Notes: a model not told the origin generated them from the letters alone. Counted from the first letter of the stretch, positions 17,974-26,871 are shown. The stretch is 64,000 bases of DNA from JAPYTY01 sp036338435 (GCA_036338435.1 JAYZCG010000024.1:7962-71961); one strand, 5' to 3'. Numbers and translations are program-made.

Positions 17974-18923
17974 AGACCAGCTTCCTTGTAAAATCGAATG
18001 GCACCTGGGTGATATGCAAGGCCCACGTCTTTAGACATGGTCTCGCCTTGGAATTCTGCCCACAGCGCCCCGGTAGCCCGTAACTCATCCACATTCTCGT
18101 ACATCAGCTTGACGACGTAATAAACTAAATCATCCTCGACATCCTTACCACTGAACAGTGTGTAATCAAAGGCCATCAGGTTGCTTGGGAATTTGATTCC
18201 CGTTAGCTGCGGTGCAGGTTCAATCACCCGGAAGGATGCCCTTGGCACATGTGTTTGTAAGCGAGCGAGCGCTTCAGGAGAATCATCAAAAGAAAGATAG
18301 CGTACTCCACCTAGCGCTATATCGGCCTGTTTTAAAACACCAGTGCCCACGGTGAAAATGACGCCCATGACTTTTCCCTGCATGAACAATTCCCATGATT
18401 GGGCGAGACTAGAAACGGGCACCTGCTGCGTATCTTCGTAACTCAAACCATTAGTGGCTAGAAAACCATCGAAAACAACCTTAAAAAGCGGAGCAGCTTT
18501 GAAACCCGAGGGCACTGGTCGTCCTATCAAGTCAGCAACCGATTGGATATCAGAACGATCGGGAACCACCAACCCCACCCGAAAAGCCATCAGTGTCGCC
18601 ACCATTCGAAGATCTGGGAGGGGATGTCCTTCAAAAAGAGATTTCCCCTGAACTGCAAAAATGACCTGGGGGAGATTGGCCACGCCAAATTCTAGTCGGT
18701 TGGCATTTACATACGGGATGTACTGCTTAGTGCCCGCCATCGGTTGGGTACGAACCTGCAAATCCCCCTGGGTAGAAATTACTTTTGCAATGGCTGCTGC
18801 TACCTGTCCGGTTGCCCCGGCCTTAGTGGTTCCAATTCCTGCAGGCTTGTAGCTAGGCAGATTGCACGCACAGAGCAACCCAACTAAAACCAACACAATC
18901 CACCTTGAACAATGTATGGGCAT
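17958..18923 (-). CDS. TAXI-family TRAP transporter solute-binding lipoprotein
   Basis: 321 residues from the ATG at 18923, which has GGTGGAG about 13 bases upstream; another ATG eight codons earlier (18947) lacks a ribosome site. Short hydrophobic leader ending VGLLCAC, a plausible lipobox, so probably a periplasm-facing lipoprotein. TAXI family features: GIGTTKAGATGQVAAAIAKVIS near the N-terminus, NRLEFGVANLPQVIFAVQG, IQSVADLIGRPVP, and KDVGLAYHPGAIRFYKEAGLW at the C-terminus. First gene of the operon and overlapping the permease gene. TAXI proteins bind amino acids or organic acids; the ligand here cannot be told. Confidence 0.9.
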   Translation of the reverse strand: MPIHCSRWIVLVLVGLLCACNLPSYKPAGIGTTKAGATGQVAAAIAKVISTQGDLQVRTQPMAGTKQYIPYVNANRLEFGVANLPQVIFAVQGKSLFEGHPLPDLRMVATLMAFRVGLVVPDRSDIQSVADLIGRPVPSGFKAAPLFKVVFDGFLATNGLSYEDTQQVPVSSLAQSWELFMQGKVMGVIFTVGTGVLKQADIALGGVRYLSFDDSPEALARLQTHVPRASFRVIEPAPQLTGIKFPSNLMAFDYTLFSGKDVEDDLVYYVVKLMYENVDELRATGALWAEFQGETMSKDVGLAYHPGAIRFYKEAGLWKRN

Positions 18924-19031
18924 TATATGGGCATTTCTCCACCTCATTGGAACAGACTGAGAAGGGTATCTCTCCAGATCTGAAGATTCAAGGAAGAAAA
19001 ACCAGAGAATCTGGTCAGGTCGCCTCTGCGC

Positions 19032-19433
19032 CTAGGCTTTTGGGTTGGAGACCATCTCAATTTGGGGATATGACTCTGGGATCACATCCTTTGTATTAGA
19101 AGATATTGCCCGATCTAAACCAGTTTTCCAGGCATTGAGAGCCTTTAAAAACTGTTTTAGCCTTACCTGACGATGAATTTCCGGATATTCTTCTAACTTT
19201 TGGATAGCTAGGCGAAGCATGGATCGGGCCGCTCCTAATTTACCAAGTTGATAGTGATGAAAAGCCACAGCAGACTGAATCAATCCCTGTAAAAAAGGCT
19301 GTTCATCGCTTGATTCCTGAAGCCACATATCTTCAATAACATCATGGCAGTCATAGAACTCCTGTTGATTGAAAAGTGCAATTCCTTTTGTGAACTGCTC
19401 CCATTCATCCAATGGCAAAAAGCCCCCAACCAA
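19032..19433 (-). CDS. DUF309-family protein
   Basis: 133-residue cytoplasmic protein. The block FYDCHDVIEDMWLQES followed by QGLIQSAVAFHHYQLGK matches the DUF309 helical fold, in which conserved His, Glu and Trp cluster. The only start codon in the right place is TTG at 19433; no clear ribosome site, but the start lies 24 bases after the stop of the ClpX-like gene, so translation may be coupled. Function of the family is unknown. Pairing with an unusual AAA+ unfoldase is the only functional hint. Confidence in the family is good; start uncertain. Confidence 0.8.
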   Translation of the reverse strand: MVGGFLPLDEWEQFTKGIALFNQQEFYDCHDVIEDMWLQESSDEQPFLQGLIQSAVAFHHYQLGKLGAARSMLRLAIQKLEEYPEIHRQVRLKQFLKALNAWKTGLDRAISSNTKDVIPESYPQIEMVSNPKA

Positions 19434-19456
19434 CTGGATTGCTCTGCAAGTGGTAA

Positions 19457-20992
19457 CTACTGATATGTTTCCCGAATCCAGCGTTCGACGGTCGCTGCTG
19501 GATCACGCACAAAATCCCCATCAATAAGGAATTGTTTTTTTTGGGAGTTTTTACGCAGTAAATTAAGCCCATGCTCAAATTCTTTGAGCAAATCGACACT
19601 GCAACTAAATAAATCGGTGTCCATCGCCTGAGCCTTCTCAACAATAAGCTGACTCGCTTCTGGTGTGAAGGCGATGCTAATGCCATATTCTTCGCTAAGT
19701 TCCTGTTCAATCTTGCCCAGTTGAAACTCCATTATTTTGGAACGATACTGGGCAGGATCATCCAGCAGGGAAGCTAGCTTGCTTGCGGGGTTTTTAACCA
19801 TTTCTGGCCCAACAATGAACTCCTCCACATCATGGTCAGGAAGCTGGTATTTGTATTCTCGAAAAATCCTCTCACATACAGTCATCAACCCTCGCGCTCC
19901 AGTCTTCTCCGTTGCCGCCTCCTCTGCAAGACTTTTCATTCCATCATCTGTGAAATAGACATCGATGTCGTAAGCCAAGAAATCTTTTTTGTATTGCTTC
20001 AACAAAGAGCCTTCCGAATGCTTTAAGATTTTAAATAAATCCTTAATTGAAAGAGAATTACAATGTACAGCCACAGGAAGCCGCCCAATGAACTCAGCCT
20101 CAAACCCGTACTCAATAAAGTCAACTGACTTAATTTTTTCGTACAGGTAATGCTCCTGCTCAGCAGACGAATCCTCGGCTCCAGTGAATCCAATTTGATT
20201 AGCTCCAAGTCGTTTTTCAATCAATTCAGAGAGGCCTGTAAAAGCACCGCTAACAATAAACAAAATGTGCTTCGTGCTAATGGTCTTTTTCTCTAATTCT
20301 CCCTTGGACTGAAATTCCATAAAGGCCTGCATCTGACTAGCGATGTCGCTAGGAGAACGTAGTGGAACTTCAGTTTCTTCCATGAGCTTCAGCAATCCAC
20401 GTTGGACACCGTGTCCACTAACGTCTCTTCCCATCCCGCCAGTGTGGGTAGCAATTTTGTCGATCTCATCCAAATAGACGATTCCACATTCGCCCAACTG
20501 AACGTCCCCATCGGCCTGATGAACCAATTCTCTAACCAAGTCCTCCACGTCTCCACCAACATAGCCAGTTTCGCTGTACTTGGTTGCATCAGCCTTGACA
20601 AAGGGAACGCCAATGAGTCGGGCGATATTTTGGACCAAATAGGTTTTCCCCACACCCGTTGGGCCAATTAAAATAATGTTTTGCTTCTTGTAATCCTGGC
20701 AGTCCTCTTTTCCCTCACAGCTTTGAATGTGGTGATAGTGGTCACAGATGGCTGTAGCGAGAACTTTTTTAGCATCATCCTGCTGTATTACATAACGATC
20801 TAAATACTCCTTAATCTGACTAGGTTTGTAGTCAAAACGAAGAGCTTGGCCACGCTTTTGAGCTATATCCTCACCCTCATCAACGGAATCTTCATCAGAT
20901 TTGGGCAAGATTTTGACCTGTACCCCTGGGCCATACTTGTCCTTGAGGAAACTTTTCAGTTCATCTGGATTAAACTTTTTGTCAAATGTCAT
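19457..20992 (-). CDS. ClpX-like AAA+ unfoldase lacking the zinc domain, with extended C-terminus
   Basis: 511 residues, against about 420 for ClpX. The N-terminal four-cysteine zinc-binding domain is absent and replaced by about 50 acidic residues. The AAA+ core is intact: Walker A GPTGVGKT, pore loop GYVGGDVED, Walker B IVYLDEIDKI, DVSGHGVQRGLLKLMEET, arginine-finger region AEFIGRLPV and sensor 2 GARGL. An IGF tripeptide (NQIGFTG) is present at the ClpP-docking position, so it probably feeds ClpP. After the normal small domain, a second segment (about residues 430-505) resembles the small domain again but lacks the GAR sensor. It is followed by a DUF309 gene. A housekeeping clpX, if present, lies elsewhere. 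Confidence 0.88.
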   Translation of the reverse strand: MTFDKKFNPDELKSFLKDKYGPGVQVKILPKSDEDSVDEGEDIAQKRGQALRFDYKPSQIKEYLDRYVIQQDDAKKVLATAICDHYHHIQSCEGKEDCQDYKKQNIILIGPTGVGKTYLVQNIARLIGVPFVKADATKYSETGYVGGDVEDLVRELVHQADGDVQLGECGIVYLDEIDKIATHTGGMGRDVSGHGVQRGLLKLMEETEVPLRSPSDIASQMQAFMEFQSKGELEKKTISTKHILFIVSGAFTGLSELIEKRLGANQIGFTGAEDSSAEQEHYLYEKIKSVDFIEYGFEAEFIGRLPVAVHCNSLSIKDLFKILKHSEGSLLKQYKKDFLAYDIDVYFTDDGMKSLAEEAATEKTGARGLMTVCERIFREYKYQLPDHDVEEFIVGPEMVKNPASKLASLLDDPAQYRSKIMEFQLGKIEQELSEEYGISIAFTPEASQLIVEKAQAMDTDLFSCSVDLLKEFEHGLNLLRKNSQKKQFLIDGDFVRDPAATVERWIRETYQ

Positions 20993-21193
20993 TAGCTATG
21001 CACCCTTTAATCATTCTACTATTAAATATGATCCCTCGAAGAGCAAAGCAAGTAAAAGCAATGATTGACAGACAGATTTTAGAAAAATTTTCTAGTAATG
21101 CTGACCTAGATAAAGATAAAATTGAGGTTGAAAATACGGGATTTTGCCCTTACTGAATTGCCAAAACACCCTGATTCTCAACCTTTCTTTGAA

Positions 21194-22162
21194 TCACGGA
21201 TTTTTGTAAAAATTCTTGTCCCAGCGATGCTCCCTTAGCTTTTCAATCATCTCTTCTGAAAGAGGCGCTCGATCGGAAACAGCCAGATTAGCCTTGACGT
21301 GCCTTATCGAACGCATACCCGGGATCACGGAGCTCACGGCCGGATGGTGAAGACAAAACTTTAGCGCCAAATCGGGGAGTGTTTGATTCTCTGCATTCAG
21401 GAGTGCCGTTAATGCCTGCACATGCCTCTCGACTTGATCCTTGCGATCTCCCTGGAAATAGAAATTGCGCCAGTCTTTTTTGGGGAACTTTGTTTCAGAT
21501 GTGATGCTTCCGGTAAGGGCCCCTTCATCAAAAGGCACCCGAGCAATCACTCCGACATTCTTGTCCATGCAAAGTGGCAATAACCGATTCTCCGGGGCTT
21601 GCTCAAAAATATTGTAAATCACCTGAATTGTGTCGATTCGTCCCGACTGAACTAACTCCTCAGCTGTCTCCGACTGATGGTCATTGACCGAAATTCCGAA
21701 ATGGGCAACCTTGCCATTCTTTTTGAGTTCATCGAAAGCATTGAACCACTGGTCATCCTTGATCCAAGAAGGATCCCAAACATGGAGTTGGAGAAGATCT
21801 AGGGTGTCGACTCCAAGGTTGTGGAGACTTATCTCGGCACATTCGATAATATGCTTGTATGGAAACGCTTCTTCAAGGCTCCCTGACGCTGGCCATCTCC
21901 CATTTTTTGGCGGAATTTTAGTTGCTACGTAAATCTTCTCCTGCCGCTCCTTGAGAATTTTCCCTACTAGTCTCTCACTGTGTCCATCACCATATGCTAG
22001 AGCAGTATCGATGAAGTTTAGGCCGTGATCTACGGCACAGTGAAGAGCTCCTAGAGATTCCGAGTCTTCTGCCCCGATCCACAAGTGCTTTCCAATTCCC
22101 CAGGCCCCAAAGCCAAGCTCTGAAACCAAATATTCCGTGCGGCCCAACGTGCGGTATTTGAT
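21194..22162 (-). CDS. Aldo/keto reductase, apparently with an ATC start
   Basis: 322 residues if read from ATC at 22160-22162. NADPH-dependent reductase of the AKR superfamily (TIM barrel). Catalytic residues: Asp and Tyr in FIDTALAYGDGHSERLVG, Lys in YVATKIPP, His in LLQLHVWDP. No ATG or GTG exists near the start. The stop-free frame begins AGC ATC AAA TAC CGC ACG TTG GGC, giving IKYRTLGRTEYLVSELGFG, which is the usual AKR N-terminus. A good ribosome site (GGAAGG) sits 6 bases before ATC. The first standard start, TTG at 22147, would cut off the first strand and has no ribosome site. Alone between the ClpX-like and Nramp-like genes. Confidence 0.85.
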   Translation of the reverse strand: MKYRTLGRTEYLVSELGFGAWGIGKHLWIGAEDSESLGALHCAVDHGLNFIDTALAYGDGHSERLVGKILKERQEKIYVATKIPPKNGRWPASGSLEEAFPYKHIIECAEISLHNLGVDTLDLLQLHVWDPSWIKDDQWFNAFDELKKNGKVAHFGISVNDHQSETAEELVQSGRIDTIQVIYNIFEQAPENRLLPLCMDKNVGVIARVPFDEGALTGSITSETKFPKKDWRNFYFQGDRKDQVERHVQALTALLNAENQTLPDLALKFCLHHPAVSSVIPGMRSIRHVKANLAVSDRAPLSEEMIEKLREHRWDKNFYKNP

Positions 22163-22201
22163 GCTTTACCTTCCTATTTTTACATGTCTACTAGTTGCCA
22201 A

Positions 22202-23512
22202 CTACCCTAAATACTTTCCAATCACTTCCCGGGCTGAAACCAGGGACATAAAGTTGATTACCAAGGCAGAAGCCACAGTGGCCCACCAAATCCAAAGTGA
22301 GGCTCGCCGCTCAGGGGGGAGTTGGTGGTCCAGCCAAAGCGCTGCTATGCAGACAATACCCACACCAATATTTGTGCTAAACAATGCGACTATGTCTATC
22401 ATAAAAATCGGAGTGGTCTCGGTCCAAATAAAAAGCCATGTTAAGCCCATCATAGTAACCGCGAACACCTTCATAAACTTACTATATTCCAGATCTCTGG
22501 AGAGAAGCCTGCAGAGAAAACTATGCCCCCCCCGAACATAGATGTCAGGCAGCGCATTCAGGGTTCCCCACAAGGCTGTTAAAATCATCGCATAGTAAAG
22601 TGGCACCATCAGCACAGAGATCTGGGAGAAAATATGTGTTTGCTCAGTTAGTAGATTAAACCCATCTGGAATTCGGTGCAAAGGCCTTAAAATCGCCGCG
22701 CCAGCAATCATGAAAGCCGCGGTAACGACCAGGACAAGAATTGCATTAAATCCCACATCCCACCTCAGAGGGCCAAGGCCACGATGAAAATCAGTACGAG
22801 CGTTGCTAGAACGAGTAACTGTCCATCCCTTGATCAGCACCCAATTAGAATAGACCACATAATTCATAGGAATACTACCAGCATAGCCAAAAACCGAAGC
22901 CATTTCGAGAAACTGGCTCCGATTGCTAATTTCAGAGGGAAGCCAATCTGGATAGGCGGGGAAGTGACCAAATCCAAATAGCCCCTTGGCTATTTCAACC
23001 AGGTTAGGCCCAACCAAAAGGGTTGCTGTGACCGTTCCTACAAACAAAATCGAACAAACAATCATCTGAGATTTTTCCAACGTGCCATAGCGCTGAACGG
23101 CACCGAATCCAATTGCCAGACTAACGAACAAAAGGGCCAGCCATTTGTAAGAAATGGCTACTCCAACGGTTGCCAATACTTGACTCATCAATTGGCCACA
23201 AGGAACGGCAATCACCACAAAAACTAACGGTGCCACCAAAGCTTCTAAAACCAAGATTGTCCATAGAACCCAACCCCTAGGACCGGGGAAATTCACCAAG
23301 CGATCCGCTACAACTTCCCCACTCATCGCTGCATAACGACCCAAGAGATAGAGGGTCAGAAAGGACTTGGTGATTGCTGCCAGGAGGATGAGCCAAAGAA
23401 GATCGTATCCTCCCCAAGCTCCAACCCTAACGGCTAAAACCGTTTCCCCGGCACCGATGGTAGCAGAAGCAACAATAGCCCCTGGCCCAATGTGTTTTAT
23501 ATACTTAAACAT
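22202..23512 (-). CDS. Nramp-family divalent metal transporter
   Basis: 436 residues from ATG at 23512; a GTG seven codons earlier (23533) is an alternative, and neither has a clear ribosome site. About 11 membrane helices. The first reads HIGPGAIVASATIGAGETVLAVRVGAWGGYDLLW. This corresponds to helix 1 of Nramp, whose DPGN metal motif is here replaced by ATIGAGE, so metal choice may differ from MntH. In family members of this branch the transported ion is not well established; Mn, Fe or Mg are candidates. It is divergent from yajQ with a 160-base gap and has no operon partner. Confidence 0.82.
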   Translation of the reverse strand: MFKYIKHIGPGAIVASATIGAGETVLAVRVGAWGGYDLLWLILLAAITKSFLTLYLLGRYAAMSGEVVADRLVNFPGPRGWVLWTILVLEALVAPLVFVVIAVPCGQLMSQVLATVGVAISYKWLALLFVSLAIGFGAVQRYGTLEKSQMIVCSILFVGTVTATLLVGPNLVEIAKGLFGFGHFPAYPDWLPSEISNRSQFLEMASVFGYAGSIPMNYVVYSNWVLIKGWTVTRSSNARTDFHRGLGPLRWDVGFNAILVLVVTAAFMIAGAAILRPLHRIPDGFNLLTEQTHIFSQISVLMVPLYYAMILTALWGTLNALPDIYVRGGHSFLCRLLSRDLEYSKFMKVFAVTMMGLTWLFIWTETTPIFMIDIVALFSTNIGVGIVCIAALWLDHQLPPERRASLWIWWATVASALVINFMSLVSAREVIGKYLG

Positions 23513-23672
23513 CTGTTGGTTGCCTATAGTCACCGGTGAAGGCCAATCCAGTCAAGGATGAAGTCCGTTGCCATGGCTCCCATGCGCCATAACTAGCCGA
23601 AATATAAAGCTGGATGGAATCTATGCTCAACCTCTTGTAATCTAGCAGAAAGAACAAATGTGAGGAGAAAAC

Positions 23673-24170
23673 ATGGCCAAAGAAAACTCTTTTGATATTA
23701 CTTCAAACGTTGACCTGAACGAAGTCAGCAATGCCGCCCATCAAACCATGAAAGAAATCCGACAACGCTTTGATTTCAAAGGAAGCCAAAGTAGCGTTAA
23801 AGTGGAAGAAGCTGAACTGGTGCTGGTTTCGGATGACGAGTATAAACTGCAGTCTGTCGTCGACATCCTGCAACAGAAGTTAGTGAAACGGAAGGTGCCC
23901 CTAAAAGCGCTCTCATATGGGAAGATTGAGAGTTCTCTGGGCGGAACACTTCGCCAGCACGTTGCCCTTCAGCAGGGCATCCCCTCCGATAAAACTAAGG
24001 AAATCGTTCGTTTCATCCGCGACACCAAATTAAAGGTCAGAAGCACAATTCAGGGAGATTCTGTTCGGGTTTCAGGCCGGGATCGGGATACACTACAAAA
24101 AATCATTGCTCTAGTTAAAGAAAAAGATTTTGGGATAGACATCCAATTTACTAACTACCGAAGTCAGTAA
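23673..24170 (+). CDS. yajQ: YajQ-family nucleotide-binding protein
   Basis: 165 residues, the usual family length. The start has TGAGGAG nearby. Two ferredoxin-like halves. Hallmarks: N-terminal SFDITSNVDLNEVSNA, RFDFKGS, LVSDDEYKLQSVVDIL, LRQHVALQQGI and the C-terminal VRVSGRDRDTLQKIIALVKEKDFGIDIQFTNYR. YajQ proteins bind cyclic di-GMP and work with transcription factors in some proteobacteria; the role in this lineage is not known. Cytoplasmic. A TVP38-type membrane protein gene follows 29 bases downstream. Confidence 0.96.
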   Translation: MAKENSFDITSNVDLNEVSNAAHQTMKEIRQRFDFKGSQSSVKVEEAELVLVSDDEYKLQSVVDILQQKLVKRKVPLKALSYGKIESSLGGTLRQHVALQQGIPSDKTKEIVRFIRDTKLKVRSTIQGDSVRVSGRDRDTLQKIIALVKEKDFGIDIQFTNYRSQ

Positions 24171-24199
24171 AAATCCTCCTTATTGCTGAGGCAACATCG

Positions 24200-24916
24200 A
24201 TGAAGAGTGCAGTGCGAATCTTCGTGATCTCTACATTAATTCTAATTGCCCTGGTTGGGCTGTTGACCTTCTCTAGAGTGTTTGACGCTCAACAATCGCT
24301 GAAGGCGGGTTTCGACTGGATCTCTTCTCTAGGGCTCTGGGGAGGGGTCGTTTTTATTGGTCTTTCTGCGCTTTGCACTGTTCTCTTTTTACCTGGCCTT
24401 GTTCTCACTTTGATGGCAGGCGCTTTCTTCGGGCTAGTCGGGGGTTTCGTTGTTGTTTCTATAGGATCGATAACAGGCGCAACTTTGGCTTTTTTGATCG
24501 GTCGTTATCTTGCCCGAGATTGGGTCGTTAAGCGGATCACGAATTATGAGAAATTTAAGGCCATTGACAAGGCCATAGCGGAGGAAGGGTGGAACATTAC
24601 ATTCTTGCTCCGCTTATCTCCCGTTTTCCCCTTCAACCTGCTCAACTATGCACTTGGCGTTACCGAAATTTCCTTTAAGGACTACTTTCTGGCTAGCTGG
24701 ATTGGAATGATTCCCGCAACAGTAATATATGTGTACGTGGGAGCCTTGACCGGCGATCTAGCCAAAATTAACGTCGAGGGGCAGCCCCGGATGCCAATAG
24801 AGTGGATACTTTACTGCATCGGATTGATAGCTACCATTGCCCTTGTCATATACATTACTCGAATTGCACGAAAAGCCCTTCAAGAGAAGGTGCACCAAGG
24901 AAACAACTTTGTATAA
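24200..24916 (+). CDS. TVP38/TMEM64-family membrane protein
   Basis: 238 residues with about six hydrophobic segments. The SNARE-associated (DedA-like) core is visible: GLSALCTVLFLPGLVLTLMAG, FFGLVGGFVVVSIGSITGATLAFLIGRYLARDW, and LRLSPVFPFNLLNYALGVT with the family Arg and Pro. DedA/TVP38 relatives move or flip lipids, including undecaprenyl phosphate; the exact role is not known here. The flavoprotein gene begins within 40 bases downstream. TVP38 proteins are often next to or fused to such MerA-like oxidoreductases, so the two probably work together. Confidence 0.9.
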   Translation: MKSAVRIFVISTLILIALVGLLTFSRVFDAQQSLKAGFDWISSLGLWGGVVFIGLSALCTVLFLPGLVLTLMAGAFFGLVGGFVVVSIGSITGATLAFLIGRYLARDWVVKRITNYEKFKAIDKAIAEEGWNITFLLRLSPVFPFNLLNYALGVTEISFKDYFLASWIGMIPATVIYVYVGALTGDLAKINVEGQPRMPIEWILYCIGLIATIALVIYITRIARKALQEKVHQGNNFV

Positions 24917-24951
24917 TTTGGCCAGAAGAAAACTGAATGCTTGGGGTTTTG

Positions 24952-26439
24952 ATGAAAACGAATAGCCAAACGCTGACTAACAATGTTCATCCGCCCGACT
25001 GGGTTAATCCCGAACCTGCTCCACGCTACAACATGGTAGTGATCGGAGCTGGACCCGCTGGCTTGATCGCGGCCGCCGGGGCCGCTGGCCTAGGGGCCAG
25101 AGTGGCCCTCGTCGAAAAATCGCTAATGGGCGGCGACTGCCTCAATACAGGATGTGTTCCTTCCAAGGCCATTATTCGTTCTTCACGGGCTGCTCATGAT
25201 GTCCATTCGGCCTCAGAATTTGGCATCCTTAGTAGTACTAATCCAGAAGTAGATTTTCAAGTGGTCACAGATCGGATGAAAAGCCTTCAAGCCCAAATTT
25301 CTCGCCATGATTCGGTTCACAGATTTCACGAGCTGGGGGTTGATGTCTTCTTGGGAGAAGCCCAATTTTCTGGTCCCAACGCAGTGAGAGTAGACGACAA
25401 GATGCTGTACTTCAAGAAGGCCTTGATCGCTACTGGAGGAAAACCTGTGCACCCACCCATTGAGGGATTACAGAAGGCGGGATTCCTCACCAATGAAACA
25501 GTTTTCACTCTCACCAAAATTCCCAGGCGGTTGGCAGTGGTGGGAGGAGGCCCTGTTGGCTGCGAACTGGCGCAGGCTTTCTGCCGATTCGGATCACAGG
25601 TCACAATTATAGAAGTGGCCAGCCAACTCTTGGCCCGGGAGGATTTGGAATCAGCCTCTATCATCGCCAAAATGCTCCAAAAGGAAAATATCGATGTTAG
25701 ATTGGAAACTAAGCTTAAAAAAGTGACTTCAGTCCAAAGGAAAAAACTCCTTTGTCTAGAGAGTGCGGGCAAGGAAACAAATCTTGAAGTAGATGAAATT
25801 CTTGTTGGGGTCGGTCGTGCTCCCAACATGCAGTCCCTATGTCTAGAAAAAGCAGGGGTGGCTCACGCCAGTGGCGGGATTGTCGTTAATCCTTATCTCC
25901 AAACATCAAACCCAAAAGTGTACGCCGCCGGTGACATTTGTATGGACTGGAAATTCACGCATGCTGCCGAGGCAGCAGCAAAAATTGTGATCCAAAATGC
26001 ACTCTTTCTGGGTCGCAAGAAACTAAGCACCTTGATAATCCCCAGGTGTACGTACACCAATCCAGAAGTGGCTCATGTTGGAATGTGCGAGCGCGAGGCC
26101 AAAGAGAAAGGAATCAAGACCGATGTCTTCGTTAAGCCCCTTGAAGAAGTGGATCGCGGTCTCATCGATGCCGAAGTGGGATTCGTTAAAGTGCTGGTCA
26201 AAAAGGGTACTGATCAAATTTTAGGGGCCACCATTGTGGCAAGCCATGCTGGTGAAATGATCAGTGAAATAACCCTAGCTATGGTAGCGGGTGTAGGCCT
26301 AAAAAAACTTTCCAGTGTCGTCCATCCTTATCCCACGCAAGCTGAAGCCATCAAACAGGTCGGGGGCCTTTACAACCGCACACGACTCACACCCCTTGTG
26401 AAAAAGCTGCTTTCAACCTGGCTAGCATGGACGCGCTAG
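24952..26439 (+). CDS. FAD-dependent pyridine nucleotide-disulfide oxidoreductase
   Basis: 495 residues from ATG at 24952, which has GGGG at 6 bases; an ATG five codons earlier (24937) is the alternative. Class I disulfide reductase fold: FAD site VVIGAGPAGLIAAAGAAGLG, redox pair GGDCLNTGCVPSKA, NAD(P) site LAVVGGGPVGCELAQAF, second FAD block VYAAGDI and catalytic base region HPYPTQAEA. Similar to mercuric reductase and lipoamide dehydrogenase, but there is no N-terminal heavy-metal domain and no C-terminal cysteine pair, so mercury reduction is unlikely. It is coupled to the TVP38 gene. Partner thiol or quinone unknown. Confidence 0.9.
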   Translation: MKTNSQTLTNNVHPPDWVNPEPAPRYNMVVIGAGPAGLIAAAGAAGLGARVALVEKSLMGGDCLNTGCVPSKAIIRSSRAAHDVHSASEFGILSSTNPEVDFQVVTDRMKSLQAQISRHDSVHRFHELGVDVFLGEAQFSGPNAVRVDDKMLYFKKALIATGGKPVHPPIEGLQKAGFLTNETVFTLTKIPRRLAVVGGGPVGCELAQAFCRFGSQVTIIEVASQLLAREDLESASIIAKMLQKENIDVRLETKLKKVTSVQRKKLLCLESAGKETNLEVDEILVGVGRAPNMQSLCLEKAGVAHASGGIVVNPYLQTSNPKVYAAGDICMDWKFTHAAEAAAKIVIQNALFLGRKKLSTLIIPRCTYTNPEVAHVGMCEREAKEKGIKTDVFVKPLEEVDRGLIDAEVGFVKVLVKKGTDQILGATIVASHAGEMISEITLAMVAGVGLKKLSSVVHPYPTQAEAIKQVGGLYNRTRLTPLVKKLLSTWLAWTR

Positions 26440-26580
26440 CACAACAAGCAGCGCTTAGGTGACTCAGGGTATGCCGTGCGGTAAAGTGACCGGCCAAAAA
26501 AAGATTGGCGTATTGGCGCTAATTCAGATCCTTCCAAAATCATATAACATTTCTCATTTTCACTTGATACAATCACAAAT

Positions 26581-26871
26581 ATGGCTAAAAAAATGGATAG
26601 GATCGAGGTCGTCTGTCCCATCTGTGACGCTAATATGGTGGTAGATCCCAAGACCGGATTGGTACTCCATAGCGAGAAGCAAAAACCTGATTATTCTTTC
26701 GAAGATGCTCTTGACCAAGTCAAAACACGTAAGGAAAAATCAGACGAAAGATTTGAAAAAACTTTTCAGGACGAGCGGAAGCGCCGAGAAGCTTTGGAGG
26801 ACAAATTTCGGGAAGCCCTTGAATCCAAAGACGAATTAGATGAGCCTCCCAACCCATTTGGAATAGACTAG
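26581..26871 (+). CDS. Small CxxC protein with charged helical tail, unknown function
   Basis: 96 residues. One zinc-knuckle-like pair, VVCPICDANMVVDPKTG, near the N-terminus, then a long highly charged helix or coiled coil (about residues 35-85, rich in K, E, R, D) and the end DEPPNPFGID. Only two cysteines are present, so zinc binding would require a dimer or other ligands. There is no clear ribosome site. Coding is supported by the structured composition and lack of competing frames. It stands alone between the flavoprotein and PQQ-type genes. I do not recognise a function. Confidence 0.65.
   Translation: MAKKMDRIEVVCPICDANMVVDPKTGLVLHSEKQKPDYSFEDALDQVKTRKEKSDERFEKTFQDERKRREALEDKFREALESKDELDEPPNPFGID

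Noticed and set aside
24952..26439. Mercuric reductase (merA)
   Set aside because: No N-terminal metal-binding domain, no C-terminal Cys pair and no mer genes nearby.
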